Shown: positions 33,501-44,600 of the stretch, in pieces
Layout: every line of letters starts with the position of its first letter
Numbering within the stretch: position 1 is the first letter of the stretch
Assembly: GCA_016785225.1 (NCBI GenBank)
Contig: JAFBJZ010000866.1
Coordinates: 423,501 to 487,500, forward strand
Reading direction: 5' to 3'
DNA from: Psettodes erumei
Taxonomy: Eukaryota > Chordata > Actinopteri > Pleuronectiformes > Psettodidae
Length of the DNA stretch: 64,000 nt
Notes under the pieces: model-generated
The model's input: the letters and a program-made list of their open reading frames with translations, nothing else
Told to the model about the DNA's origin: nothing
Databases searched by the model: none
Translations under genes and position numbers: made by a program

Positions 33501-35540
33501 CTTCTGCTCCTTGTGTCCTGACGTAGTTTGAGATACCATTCAGTCCATGTGGCTCCTGCTCCTCCCCTCATCACCTCCTCTTCCCGTTCTCCTCAGTCTT
33601 CTACGCTTTGTCTAACTTTTTAACTTTCCTCCTCTAACCTCCTTTCTGTTTTCTCCTCCTCTAACTTTCTGTCCTTTGTGTCCTCCTTCCTCCTCTGTGC
33701 CCATCTGTCACCTCCGACTCCGCGGGCGCAGCAGACATTAATTAACACCTCTGACCTCCTCTGTCCTCCTCTGTGCTCTTGTCTTCTCCGTCCTCACATT
33801 CATTAGAGTCTGAAACACACAAACTTATCTCTGAGTTCATTTTAAAAAGACAGCGGCTGAAATTTCATCTGTTCAATATGAAAATCAAACCGTTGGATCG
33901 TGTTTGAATGACATTTGAAGGTCAGCGCGATCCGTTAGCATCCCAGTTTTAATGGATCCAGGTGTTTGTTGACGGGAAACTGGATCTGTCAGAACCAAAC
34001 TGTGGACCCAGGATGTCTTTGAACTTTCTGGGACCGCGGGTCACATACTGACACTGTCCTGCAGTTCTGTCCACAGCTCTGGACCTGGTGGACCTCAGCG
34101 AGCCAGGAAAGAGCAGTGGGGGCGGTAGCGGGGGGAGTAACGGTGGCGGCGGTAACAAGGACCGGAGGAGGAGTCCTCTGAGGAGGAAGGCCAGCTCGAG
34201 TAGTCCTCGACACCGAGCGAAGCCTGAAGAGACGGAGCTGATCCAAGTGGAGGTGGAGCACCTGCCCGCCAGTCCCAGAACACCTGAGAGGATCTCACTG
34301 GACTCAGGTAACACAGAATGAACCCACAACAGATCACCGATCTTTGTCTGCTCACGATAAATCACGTCGATGTTGACTTCACGGTGAACAAACTCCAGAT
34401 CAGCTGCGTTCAGACTGAAAACAGCCTCAGATTGTTTTTAGCTGCTGTTTTTCATTTTGTTAAAAGCTTTAAACTCACTCGGTTGTGAGTAAAAAGCAGT
34501 CAAGGCCGACTTTAATCTGAGCTTTTACTGTGATGAGGATTTCACTTCCTGTTTCACCTCCTGTCCTTTTTCACTCTCTGTTTGATAAATGTGAGCATGA
34601 GACACGTCAAACTCAACATTAAACACAACTTGTGTCTCATGTCTGTAGTTTCGGTGACTGAACGGGGAAAATCAGATCTGAGCTTGTGTTGTTGATGTGT
34701 TGTCATGGTAACAGTCAGTCTGTCGTCTCCTCTGGATAAATGGGATGAGGAGAACCTGGTTGTGGAGGACAGAGGACACAGGAGAAGATACGAGAAGAGG
34801 TGCACCTCCCACCACTCCTCCAGCGAACTTCTGTGGTAAAAAACAATCCACACTGAAGTTTAAACCTGAGCTGACAGATGTTTAAAACAGCAGAGTGTCG
34901 TCTGCATATTGAGGAAAATGTTTCTGAAGCTTTCACCACTTTTTGCTGAAAACCTTAGAGGATGTTGTTAATTGAGGTTGTGGCTGCTCACCACAGCCTC
35001 CAGGAGGCGCTAACACTGGTAACACCTTTCTGTTTTTCTTCTTCAGGTCTGCAGAGTTTAAAACTGACCCCCTGTCCAAGAACTCCTTCAACGTCCAAAG
35101 CTTCGATGATCTGGACTTTGTTTCTTCAGCACAGGTCAGCTTTCATCTGCCCAGAGGACGTTGTCTTACTTCAGTTTATCTGATATTAGTTGATATGTGG
35201 TTCTGGTTCCATTGGACCTGACAGTGTGTAATTCAGGGAGTTCCTGGGATAAAGTCTCTTTAAATGTGACTTTGACTTTGTTTGTAAGTTTTTGGCCTCT
35301 TGTGGTTTGTCTTTACAATGACAGCTGACCTGTGCCTGTGTGCGTGTGTGTGTGTGTGTGTGTGCGTGTGTGTGTGTGTGCGTGTGTGTGTGTGTGCGTG
35401 TGTGCGTGTGCGTGCGTGTGTGTGTGCGTGTGTGTTTGTAGGACTGTGGTACATCCAGACAGCGCAGACGAACTCGGTCCCTGCTGGACAGAAACGAGTC
35501 TCTGGAGGACGAGTTTGTCAGAGCGAAAGCTGCTGTTGAG

Positions 35541-35627
<87 letters not shown>

Positions 35628-38545
35628 TAAAATGTCCTCCTTTGTCTCTGGTGTTGGACGTGCTGAAGGTCAGATATCAGCGGATCTTCAGAACATGATA
35701 TCTGTGCTGCACTTCCTGTGAGAACTCTGCGATTCAGCAAACCTTTGGACCAGTGACGCAGCTCTCAGATCAGTTTACAGTGAAGTGAAGCAGCAGAGCG
35801 ATGGCTGACTGAGGATCAGTGTTCATGATGATATCTCCACATCACGCAGTGGGTCCACGTAACAGTTCATTCATTTCAAGAATTTAACAACATTATGATG
35901 CAACACAAGGACCGGAGCTTTCAACCAGAACACCTGATCTTCATCAGCAGATGGAGCTCAACGGTCGGTTGTCATTTTATTTCAGAGTCAGTATTCTTCT
36001 GAGAAGATACCGGGACATGAGGCACAGAAGGACGGGATGTGGAGGTAGTTCAGATTCAGGACCGATCAGGTTTATTCAGGCTGGTTCAGATCAGTCCAGG
36101 TCAGTCCTGATCCTGTTTGGTTTGTGTGACGGTTCTGTGTGAGCGTGGAGCCGCTGAGGCGAACTAACACCTCGATGATTAAAGTGCAGATTTTCTGGTC
36201 TGCGACACTTGGGTCGATGAGTTCCTGCTGTTCTGCTCATCGATCCGTGAACCGATCACAGCGTCCAGTCTGAGCGAACTCGTCAGCGCCGGTCTCTGAA
36301 TTTAGCTGCAGGTGTTTTAATCCAGGGACGCTCAGAGGTCGGCCCAGTCCAACCCGCCACGCAGAGTACAGTACACGTTTTTACACAGAAGAGAGAAAAG
36401 TCAGAGTCACCATGAACCAGAACCAGATCGGACCAGAGGATCAGTTGACCATGCAGAACTTTCCTCACATTTGGACGGGCAGTTTCCAGCTTTTCCTTCC
36501 AGAACCTTCCAGTGTGGACTTTAGAGAACCGGGATGTCACGATGACCGAGCTGAGAACGTGATGATGGTGAAGACGATGAGAACGTTTCTCCTCACGATT
36601 CAACAATGAGTCCTCGTCCAGTATTTATACATTCCTACATTATACAGCTGCACTCAGCTCATGGAGGAGCCACCTGAACCAGGGTCCTGACTCGTTCTGG
36701 GTCACGTGACAAACATGGAACCCCTTCAGTCATCAGAATCAAAGATGAACAACTGTTTCAGCAAACATCAGCTCCTTGGCTCAGGTTCTAAACAGGTCTA
36801 AACCAGATTCAGTCAGTTTGAACAGGTCTAAAGATCCTCAGATCCCCTCGGCTCCAAACCAGGTCCTGACGTGGTCAGGGATCCTTTCTGAAGGATCCCA
36901 GAGGACCAGTTTGGTGATGAACACGACTTTCAGTGTCGCTCTGAATGTGATGTTGTGTTCCAGTCGGACACAGAGTTCTGGGACAAGATGCAGGCGGAGT
37001 GGGAAGAGCTCGCTCGGAGAAACTGGCTGGAGGAGTCTGAGGATCAGCGGCCGATCCCACCCACCGTCTCACCTGTGGAGAAGGTAAGGGAACCCAGAAC
37101 CTGGTCCCACAGACCCTGGTCCCTTCAGGACTCTCACGAGGCATTTCTCAGTCTTGTTATTGTGTTGTTAAATGAACCTCTGATGTGTGGTGAGTCAGAG
37201 GAGCAAAGACAAAGACCAAGTTACGAGCGGCAGAACTTCTCGCCCTGATCTGCAGCAGTTTTAATAATGACAGATTATTACTGAGATGGATGTTTGTCAG
37301 CATTAATCTGTAGTTTAAATCCTCCGTCCTGAACACAGAGCACCAGTAATCCGGTGGTAATCTCTTCTCCGCTCAGGTGTTACATCACTGCGGCGACGTA
37401 GGTGAAGCCACTCTGATGTCAACACGTCTGCTTGCACACTTAAAACAGATCCAGGACCAGCACCTCACTCATTTCTTTCTTCAACTTATTCAGTACAGAA
37501 GACCCTAACCCTAACCAGAAGAAGAGAAGAAGACTGAACACAGCGTGTTGTGTTTGCTTCGTGCAGGGTTACTACTTCAACACCAACAACCCGTACAGAG
37601 ACTGGCCCAACGCCTTCGCCGAAGGTCAGGAGAAAGCTCGGGAAGGTGACCTGAACGCCGCCATCCTGCTGCTGGAGGCTGCCATCTTACAGGACCCGCA
37701 GGACGCTGAGGTGACGAACACCGGGCGCTTTATACATCAGTTATAAGACATTAATAACAAAGACTTCTGTGCCAGGCTGATGTTTGGTAATAACAGTCAG
37801 TTAATGACCAGGTTCGGTCCTGCTGTTGGACCCTCTTCTCCTCGTGTGTCTTTCAGGCCTGGCAGCTTCTGGGAATGACTCAGGCTGAGAACGAGAACGA
37901 ACAGGCCGCCATCGTGTCCCTGCAGAGGTCAGACGTCCAGTACGGGATGTTTACACTGGGAAAGGCTTTTTACTTAAGCCATAAAGAGTTTGATTCTTTT
38001 GTCAGATTCACATGATGAGGTCTTTTACCTGTCTCACCTGCTGCAGATGTCTGGAGCTCCGCCCCAACAGCCTGCCGGCTCTCATGGCGCTCGCCGTCAG
38101 CTTCACCAACAGCGGCATGCAGCGGGAGGCGTGCAACTCCCTGCACCGCTGGATCGGCCACAACCCCCGATACAAACACCTGGTCCCGAACCACGGGAGC
38201 CCGCCGCGGGGCTCCCCGGCCACGCCGCGCAGGGGCCCCCGCGCCTCCTCATCAGCCGGGTATGAACACGACGGACGTTTGACGGGTTCAGGGTCAAACC
38301 GAGGACGTGTTAAAGTCTTTGGTTCGGTCGACATTACCCATGAGACGAGCTGGCTGTTGTCATGGAGACGACAGATTAAAAACATTCGATCCGGCCAGCT
38401 CGCCACAGACAAACCTTCTGATTGGATGGTTCTGACAGCAATGCTTTCTGGGACGTGTAGTTGACGGCACTGCCAACGCTGCAGTGGACTTAAGGTGCTG
38501 TGTGTCTGTGTGTGTGTGTCTGTGTGTGCGTGTGTGTGTGTGCGC

Positions 38546-38628
<83 letters not shown>

Positions 38629-39730
38629 TGTGCGTGTGTGTAGGTCTGAGCTGCAGGATGTGTTGCTTCTTTTCCAAGACGTGGCTCTGTTGAACCTGGA
38701 CTGTACGGATCCAGACCTGCAGACCGGACTGGGCGTCCTCTTCCACCTCAGCTCAGACTTCAACAAAGCGGTGGAGGCGTTTACTGCAGCACTGTCCATC
38801 AGACCACAGGTAACACACACAGGTAACACACACACACACACACACACTCCATTACATCTGGTTTAACCCCCTGGTTTAACACAGGACTACCTGCTGTGGA
38901 ACCGACTGGGAGCGACGCTGGCAAATGGAAACCGCAGCGAGGAGGCAGTGGAGGCGTACACCAGAGCTCTGGAGCTGCAGCCGGGATTCATCCGGTCCAG
39001 ATACAACCTGGGAATCAGCTGTATCAACCTGGGAGCTCACAGGTAACCCACAGGTGGACCACAGGTGGACCACCGGTGGGCCACAGCGAACATGTCTCAG
39101 TCCCCCAGAGGCCACAGTCTGTAAATGTCTGGTTTTCTGTAACCAACAGTTTAAACCTAAAAATCTTCACTTCACTGTCACATAAAGAAAAACAACATAA
39201 TCAAGCAGAAGCAGTTAACTCACTAACCAGAACACATTACTGAGCCATTATTATTATTATTATTATTATTATTCATATTATTATTATTATTATTGATATT
39301 ATTGATATTATTATTATTATTATTATTATTGGTCATGACTGTATTCTGAATTGTGACGTCTTCGAGTTCCGTTGGTTCCAGTTGTTTTGCAGTTTCAGCA
39401 CTAGATGGCACTAACTCGCACACACTGAGACGTTCATGTTGACCTGACATCTTCTGTGGTTATGGTCCGACCCGGTCCCGGTGCCGGACCCGGTCCCGCA
39501 GGGAGGCGGTCAGCAACTTCCTGACGGCTCTGAACCAGCAGAGGCGGACTCAGCGCTGCAGCCAGCAGCAGATGTCGGCCAACATCTGGGCCGCCCTGCG
39601 CATCGCCGTCTCCATGATGGACCGACCCGAGCTATTTCAGGCCGCCAACGTTGGAGACCTGGACCTGCTGATGAGAGCCTTCGACGTGGGCGACGAGGAC
39701 GGGTTCTCCCCCCTCCTGAAGGTCGTCTGA
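28893..39730 (+). CDS. pex5l: PEX5L (TRIP8b), HCN-channel auxiliary subunit
   Basis: Neuronal TPR protein that binds the C-terminus of HCN pacemaker channels and controls their surface traffic; related to the peroxisomal import receptor PEX5. Thirteen coding exons: 28893-28910, 31272-31367, 32823-32937, 34077-34307, 35055-35134, 35442-35540, 36964-37083, 37567-37710, 37857-37927, 38047-38259, 38644-38809, 38885-39042, 39502-39730. All phases agree; 579 residues. Recognisable are VVAMVLKELPGK (exon 2), QESRPLLSPSIDDFL (exon 3), LDLVDLSEPGKS (exon 4), SDTEFWDKMQAEWEELARRN (exon 7), and TPR repeats from about 270 to 560 including DPDLQTGLGVLFHLS and PGFIRSRYNLGISCINLG. The N-terminus follows the TRIP8b pattern, not PEX5, and the WxxxF/Y peroxin motifs of PEX5 are not dominant. 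The C-terminus is about ten residues longer than human. Human exons 1-5 undergo heavy alternative splicing, so further cassette exons may be missed. Confidence 0.95.
28911..31271. other. PEX5L intron 1
   Basis: 2.4 kb intron with (CA)n at about 29780-29818, an inverted (TG)/(CA) pair at 30332-30506, and gtgtttgt repeats at 30658-30686. No coding exon recognised; alternative first exons, known for this gene in mammals, could lie here. Confidence 0.6.
30332..30506. repeat. Inverted (TG)n ... (CA)n pair in PEX5L intron 1
   Basis: (TG) at 30332-30362 and (CA) at 30464-30506, about 100 bases apart. Confidence 0.8.
31640..31880 (+). mobile_element. Degenerate Tc1/mariner transposon fragment
   Basis: The stretch containing gtgtggaagaacttgactgg, then gaaccctgttgaacacc, ttgggttgaactagaag and ccagcatcagtgtcccacc matches the 3' transposase coding end of a common fish Tc1-like element (ancestral motif DLNPIEHLWDELE). 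Here it is broken by frameshifts and stops and cannot be active. Both terminal repeats are missing. It lies in PEX5L intron 2. Confidence 0.7.
32938..34076. other. PEX5L intron 3
   Basis: 1.1 kb. Contains a C/T-rich block (about 33550-33790, cctcctct-type) and otherwise unique sequence. No exon recognised. Confidence 0.6.
35336..35437. repeat. (TG)n tract directly before PEX5L exon 6
   Basis: About 100 bases of TG with scattered CG steps, ending in the acceptor tttgtag of the exon at 35442. Confidence 0.92.
35541..35625. repeat. (CA)n tract directly after PEX5L exon 6
   Basis: Pure CA run of about 41 units beginning inside the donor (gtacacac) of PEX5L exon 6. Complementary to the TG tract on the other side of the same exon. 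Confidence 0.94.
38497..38641. repeat. (TG)n tract directly before PEX5L exon 11
   Basis: About 145 bases of TG with some TC and CG interruptions, ending in the acceptor tgtgtag of the exon at 38644. A CA-rich run (38811-38846) follows the donor. Confidence 0.92.
39246..39330. repeat. (TTA)n microsatellite
   Basis: Interrupted ATT repeat in the last PEX5L intron. Confidence 0.9.
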
Positions 39731-40023
39731 CCCAGAGAAGAACTGGTGTAGAACCAAAGAGACGACGGCTGCGATGCTGCAGAAACTCCTTCACAGCACA
39801 AACCTTTAGCTTCCTGACAGAGCACCGCTTCTGCTTCGTGCCACTGCTGAGGGTCAGCGACGCCTCGTCACGCCAACGTCGGGCCTGAAACCCAGAGAGA
39901 CCGCACAGACTCGTGCACCATGACGCCGTCACCTGACGGATCGTTCCACATGTTTCTGTGTGCAGGAGAAAAGGGGAACAGCTGAACGTTTCTTTGAGTG
40001 AGATTTAAAGTAAAATGTCTGTT

Positions 40024-40029
40024 AATAAA
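40024..40029 (+). promoter_or_regulatory. Possible PEX5L polyadenylation signal
   Basis: AATAAA about 290 bases after the PEX5L stop. Further AATAAA copies lie at about 40329. The true 3'UTR may be longer. Confidence 0.45.
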
Positions 40030-40466
40030 AATACGATGTAAACATGTATGAAACCACAAACCACCACCTGCAGGAGACACTGGTGTCAGGATTACTGCTG
40101 CTCTGTCTGTTCATTAATTATTCTGGTCTGTTTGTTTTAGCCTGTTGTTTTATTTTGACAGTCTGTCTTCTCCTTCCTGTCATTTTCTCTCAGGTGAATT
40201 TCTGGTTTCAGTTTTATCAACATTTCAAAGCTGCAGCAGATTTTTCTGCTGATTTAGAGAAGCAACAACATATATTTATACAGCATCAAATATGAAAATC
40301 TCATTTTAACCTTAATATCAAAACTATAAATAAAACATATTCCTCTGAGTTAGTGTTCAGTGTTTTCACCAAACACCATATTGTTGATTATTTGGCTCAA
40401 TATTTAGTCTTTACTCAGGGCAAGACAGGTTTTACTGACACATTCATGTTCAGATTATATATGTAT

Positions 40467-40499
<33 letters not shown>

Positions 40500-41566
40500 A
40501 CATTCAGTGTGTTCATATCTGACCGGGCTGATAGTTACACAGATAGTAGAAATACTTTATATACTGTTATCAAATACTACTACCACCACTACTACTGGGT
40601 TTACTTGAGCCAATCCGAACTCTAATAGATGCAGACTGCCTCCAGAACCAGAACCTTAACCCACAGAACCAGAACTGGGAGCTGAAGGTTCTGGTTCCTA
40701 CTGTCACAGGCTCAGAACTCCGAGTCGATTCTGTTGGGCCCGGCGGTTCTGGACGCAGTTTGGTGGTTTCTCACTTGGTTACTCACTCCATGTTTAAAAA
40801 CCCACAGCTGTCGGACCGCAATGTGCAAACAAACACAAAACATCGTCCCAGTGGACAAACGCTGTTCAGCCTCGCGGCTCGTCTGTCCATGGTTCCGGTG
40901 GTCGCTGACCGATGGTTCTGGATCACCTGCGGTGGGACCGGGCCCCGTTGACCCTGAGGCCGCTCCTCAGGATGGTGACGGTTCCGCGTGTTGGACCTTC
41001 ACAGCTGATTTTGTCCAGAAGTTCGTGAGGTCCAGGATGTTGTGATTGTGTTGTTGTGAAGCAGCTCCTGCAGCCAGAAGAAAGAGGAGGTTCATCTGAG
41101 CCCGAGTCCAGGTCTGACTCCGGATCTAAACTGTTTACACAGTGACTGTGTGATGATGTCTGTATAAACACCAATATTTACACAACATGTAAAAACAGTG
41201 AGAAATTACAATGATTCCTGCATTGTGTGTGTGTGTGTTTCGGTTCAGAACAGGATGTGACGTCAGTGGAAGTTGTTGTGCCGTTTACTTCACTGTTTGA
41301 CATTAATTTGTGGGATGTAAGACGTGTTGAATCCACCTGCAGCTTCATCTTCCAAAGACACAGATGACTTCCTCACACTCTGAAACCAGCATGACGTCAT
41401 CTGCACCGGAACCTTTACTGAAACTGTCATTAACGTTTCTACGTTTCATTTTTTATGTTGAAATTTAACTGAAAATATGCGTCTGATTCTCTGTTAATAA
41501 AAAATAAGAAAACAGGAGGTGGACTGAAACAATCCAATCAGCTGACGGTTGCTTGAAGCCCCGCCC

Positions 41567-41568
41567 CT

Positions 41569-41634
<66 letters not shown>

Positions 41635-41640
41635 CCCCCC
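41567..41640. repeat. CT/(CA)n repeat in AMPH promoter or 5'UTR
   Basis: tctctctctc followed by about 25 CA units and a C-run, ending about 57 bases before the AMPH start codon. Confidence 0.9.
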
Positions 41641-41696
41641 GTCAGCGGCTCTCTCTGCTGATAATCCGCCTCTTGCCGTCTCTCGCTGCTGTCATA

Positions 41697-44600
41697 ATGG
41701 CGGAAATCAAAACTGGAATCTTCGCTAAAAACGTGCAGAAGCGGCTGAACAGGGCGCAGGAGAAGGTAGGAGGAGGAGGGTGGAGGGCCGGAGGCTGCGG
41801 GTGGAGGAAATGGGAAGGTGGATGTGTAGCTTGTCGGAGGCTGCGGGCCTGTGCAGCGTTTCTCCCTCATACCATCAAACGCTTCTCTGATTTTCCTGAC
41901 GTCGCTTTTGGATGTCGCACATTGATATGCAGTGAGGTCGTGACGTCACGGTGTGCCCGAAAAAACAGGTTATATGCAGTAAATATCGTCAGAAAGCGCA
42001 GAGGCGTTTTGATTGGCCGAGGCTCCGAGCGGATTAGTACGCAACACCTCGTGATGACGTCACATGTGCGGCGAAAGATGTCACGCTTCAATTTCATGAT
42101 TTAAATGAGTGGCAGTGAGGTGTTCTCCTGTTCCAAGGTCGGCGGGGGGGGGGGGGGCGTGATGACGTCATTCTGAACGTCAGATCATTTTGTCGGTGAC
42201 TGCGTTGGCATGAGGCGCCCATCAGTGGAACTGTCCGCGGTGCTGAAACAGAACCGGTCCTGATCCTCAGGGTTCGGGCAGTTAGAACTGTCCGTGGTCC
42301 TGATCCTCAGGGTTGGGGCGGTTAGAACTGTCCGTGGTCCTGAAACAGAACCGGTCCTGATCCTCAGGGTTCGGGCGGTTAGAGCTGTCCGTGGTCCTGA
42401 AACAGAACCCTCAGGAACATGGTTCTCCTGCTCTGAGGAAGTTCAAACTCATTTTATTTCTTCGTGTGTTCTGTTCAGTGTTTCTGATCAGATCAGACAG
42501 TGTGATCAATAATCTGTGTCCCATTGATGTTTCTCAAAATACAAAGTTACCTGAACAACCACACAAATGTAACGAAAGCGTCTTCAAAGGTTTCTGTGTA
42601 ACCAGGAAAGGGAGAATTCTCTCAGATCTTAATCTGATGTTAATCAGATCTTAATCTGTGTAATCTTATTCATCAGGTGCTGCAGAAACTTGGGAAAGCA
42701 GACGAGACCAAAGATGAGCAGTTTGAACAAATGGTTGTTAACTTCAGGAGACAGGAGGTGAGAGACATCACCTGCTCTCTGAGATTATAACAGATTATAA
42801 CATGAACATATGATCCACATTTCATCACGTCCATCCAACATCCAGAACATTTCAGCTCACTCCAACAGGAGGTTTTAATCCTGTATCTCCTGATGTTAGA
42901 ACGTCCTCAGGCAGCAGGATGTTGTTGATAATGTTGAAGTGACACTGAGGCTCCTGAAAACACCTGGAGATGTGTGACAGGAAACAGGAAGCTGTCATGT
43001 TTCAAGTAAAAGTGTGAATGTGTGTGTTGTTAACCTGAATCGTGTGTGTGTCAGTCCGAAGGCTCTCGGCTGCAGAGGGAGATGAAGTCCTACATGTCGG
43101 CCATTAAAGGTGAGATAGAGTTAATGTGGATGGTGGAACGTTGCGTGTCATAGATTTGGATGAAGCTGAAGTTCTGTCACCGTGAAAATGTCTGTTCCTG
43201 CAGGGATGCAGCAGGCCTCCATCAACCTGACGCAGTCGCTGCATGAAGTGTATGAACCAGACTGGCACGGAAAGGACGACGTCATGACCATCGGGAAGGT
43301 AGGTATCGTAAAAACACGGACGGCACCTGAAGGCGTCACGTGACGCGTTCAGGTGTGAGGGCCACCTTTGGGCCGACGGGGACGTTTTTGTGCAGGTACG
43401 GTCAGGTAAAGGTAAATGATCCATGGCGTCTGACATCAGTGAGATGTTTCCTGCAGGACTGTGATGCATTGTGGGAAGACTTCCATAACAAACTGGTGGA
43501 CTCGACCCTCCTGAACCTGGACGCGTACCTGCAGCAGTTCCCCGACCTGAAGGTAAAAACACTTTTTTATAAAAGACATTTTAAATAATTTGAACCCGTC
43601 TCAGTCCAAACTCTGGCATGTTTCAGACTCGCGTGGCCAAGAGAAGTCGCAAACTCATTGACTACGACAGTGCTCGTCACCATGTGGAAACTCTGCAGGT
43701 GTCTGGGATGAAGAATGACCGCAAAATGATGAAGGTGAGTCCACAGCGGCTTCGTAAGTCAGAGGTTGCACGTACCACCTGCTCATCTGTTCTGGGCTTG
43801 ACGTGAAACGCTGTGTTGTTGGCAGGCGGACGATGAGCTGAAGAAAGCTCAGAAGGTGTTTGATGAGCTGAACGTGGGTCTGCAGGACGAGCTGCCGACT
43901 CTCTGGGACAGGTGAGCCACGTCGCTCCTCTGATGGGCCGAGGCCGCAGATGCCGAAGGTTCTCGCGGTTCCGACGCAAAACCCGACTCCCCCGATTCGA
44001 TAAGGCTGACGAATTAAATCACCACCGTGTCAGCTCTTCTCATGCATGTTCATCTTCATCGCTGAAGAGACAAAGTGTTCGTTAGATTGCGTCCACAGAA
44101 ACATGACAGAACTTTTCTTCTTCTGCAGCCGAGTGGGTTTCTACATCAGCACCTACAAGAGCGTGACGAGTCTGGAGGCCAAGTTCCACCGCGAGATCTC
44201 TCTGGTGGGTTTGTACCACACACAACACGCACAATATACACAACACAACACACACACACACACACAATAACAGAATGAAACGTCTTGCCTCCACCTGTGC
44301 AGGTGTGCAGGCAGCTGTATGAAGTCATGACCAAACTGGCCGAGCAGCACTCAGACAAGATGTTCACCATCCAGGGAGCGCCGAGGTCAGCGCCCGTCTC
44401 CACCTTCCACACAAATGGAAATGACTTTGGGCGACGCAGGTGTTCGATTGGAACGCCTCACGCTGGGCAGCCAATCAGAAGCTCTTAATATCGTATCGTC
44501 ATTTCCGCCTCGTCCCTCAGCGATTCAGGGCCACTGCGACTCGCGAGAACTCCGTCGCCGCCGGAGGACGAGAGTCCACCTGAGAGTCCGGACACAAGCT

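Larger units (their letters stand above)
39731..41696. other. PEX5L 3'UTR, spacer and AMPH promoter region
   Basis: A/T-rich 3' sequence with an (AT)n run at about 40461-40497, then unique sequence. The AMPH transcription start probably lies near 41480-41570, before a CT/CA microsatellite (41567-41631) that would fall in its promoter or 5'UTR. No exon recognised. Confidence 0.5.

Noticed and set aside
37503..37517. Telomere-like ccctaaccctaacc
   Set aside because: Only about two and a half units in a PEX5L intron; too short to call an interstitial telomere.
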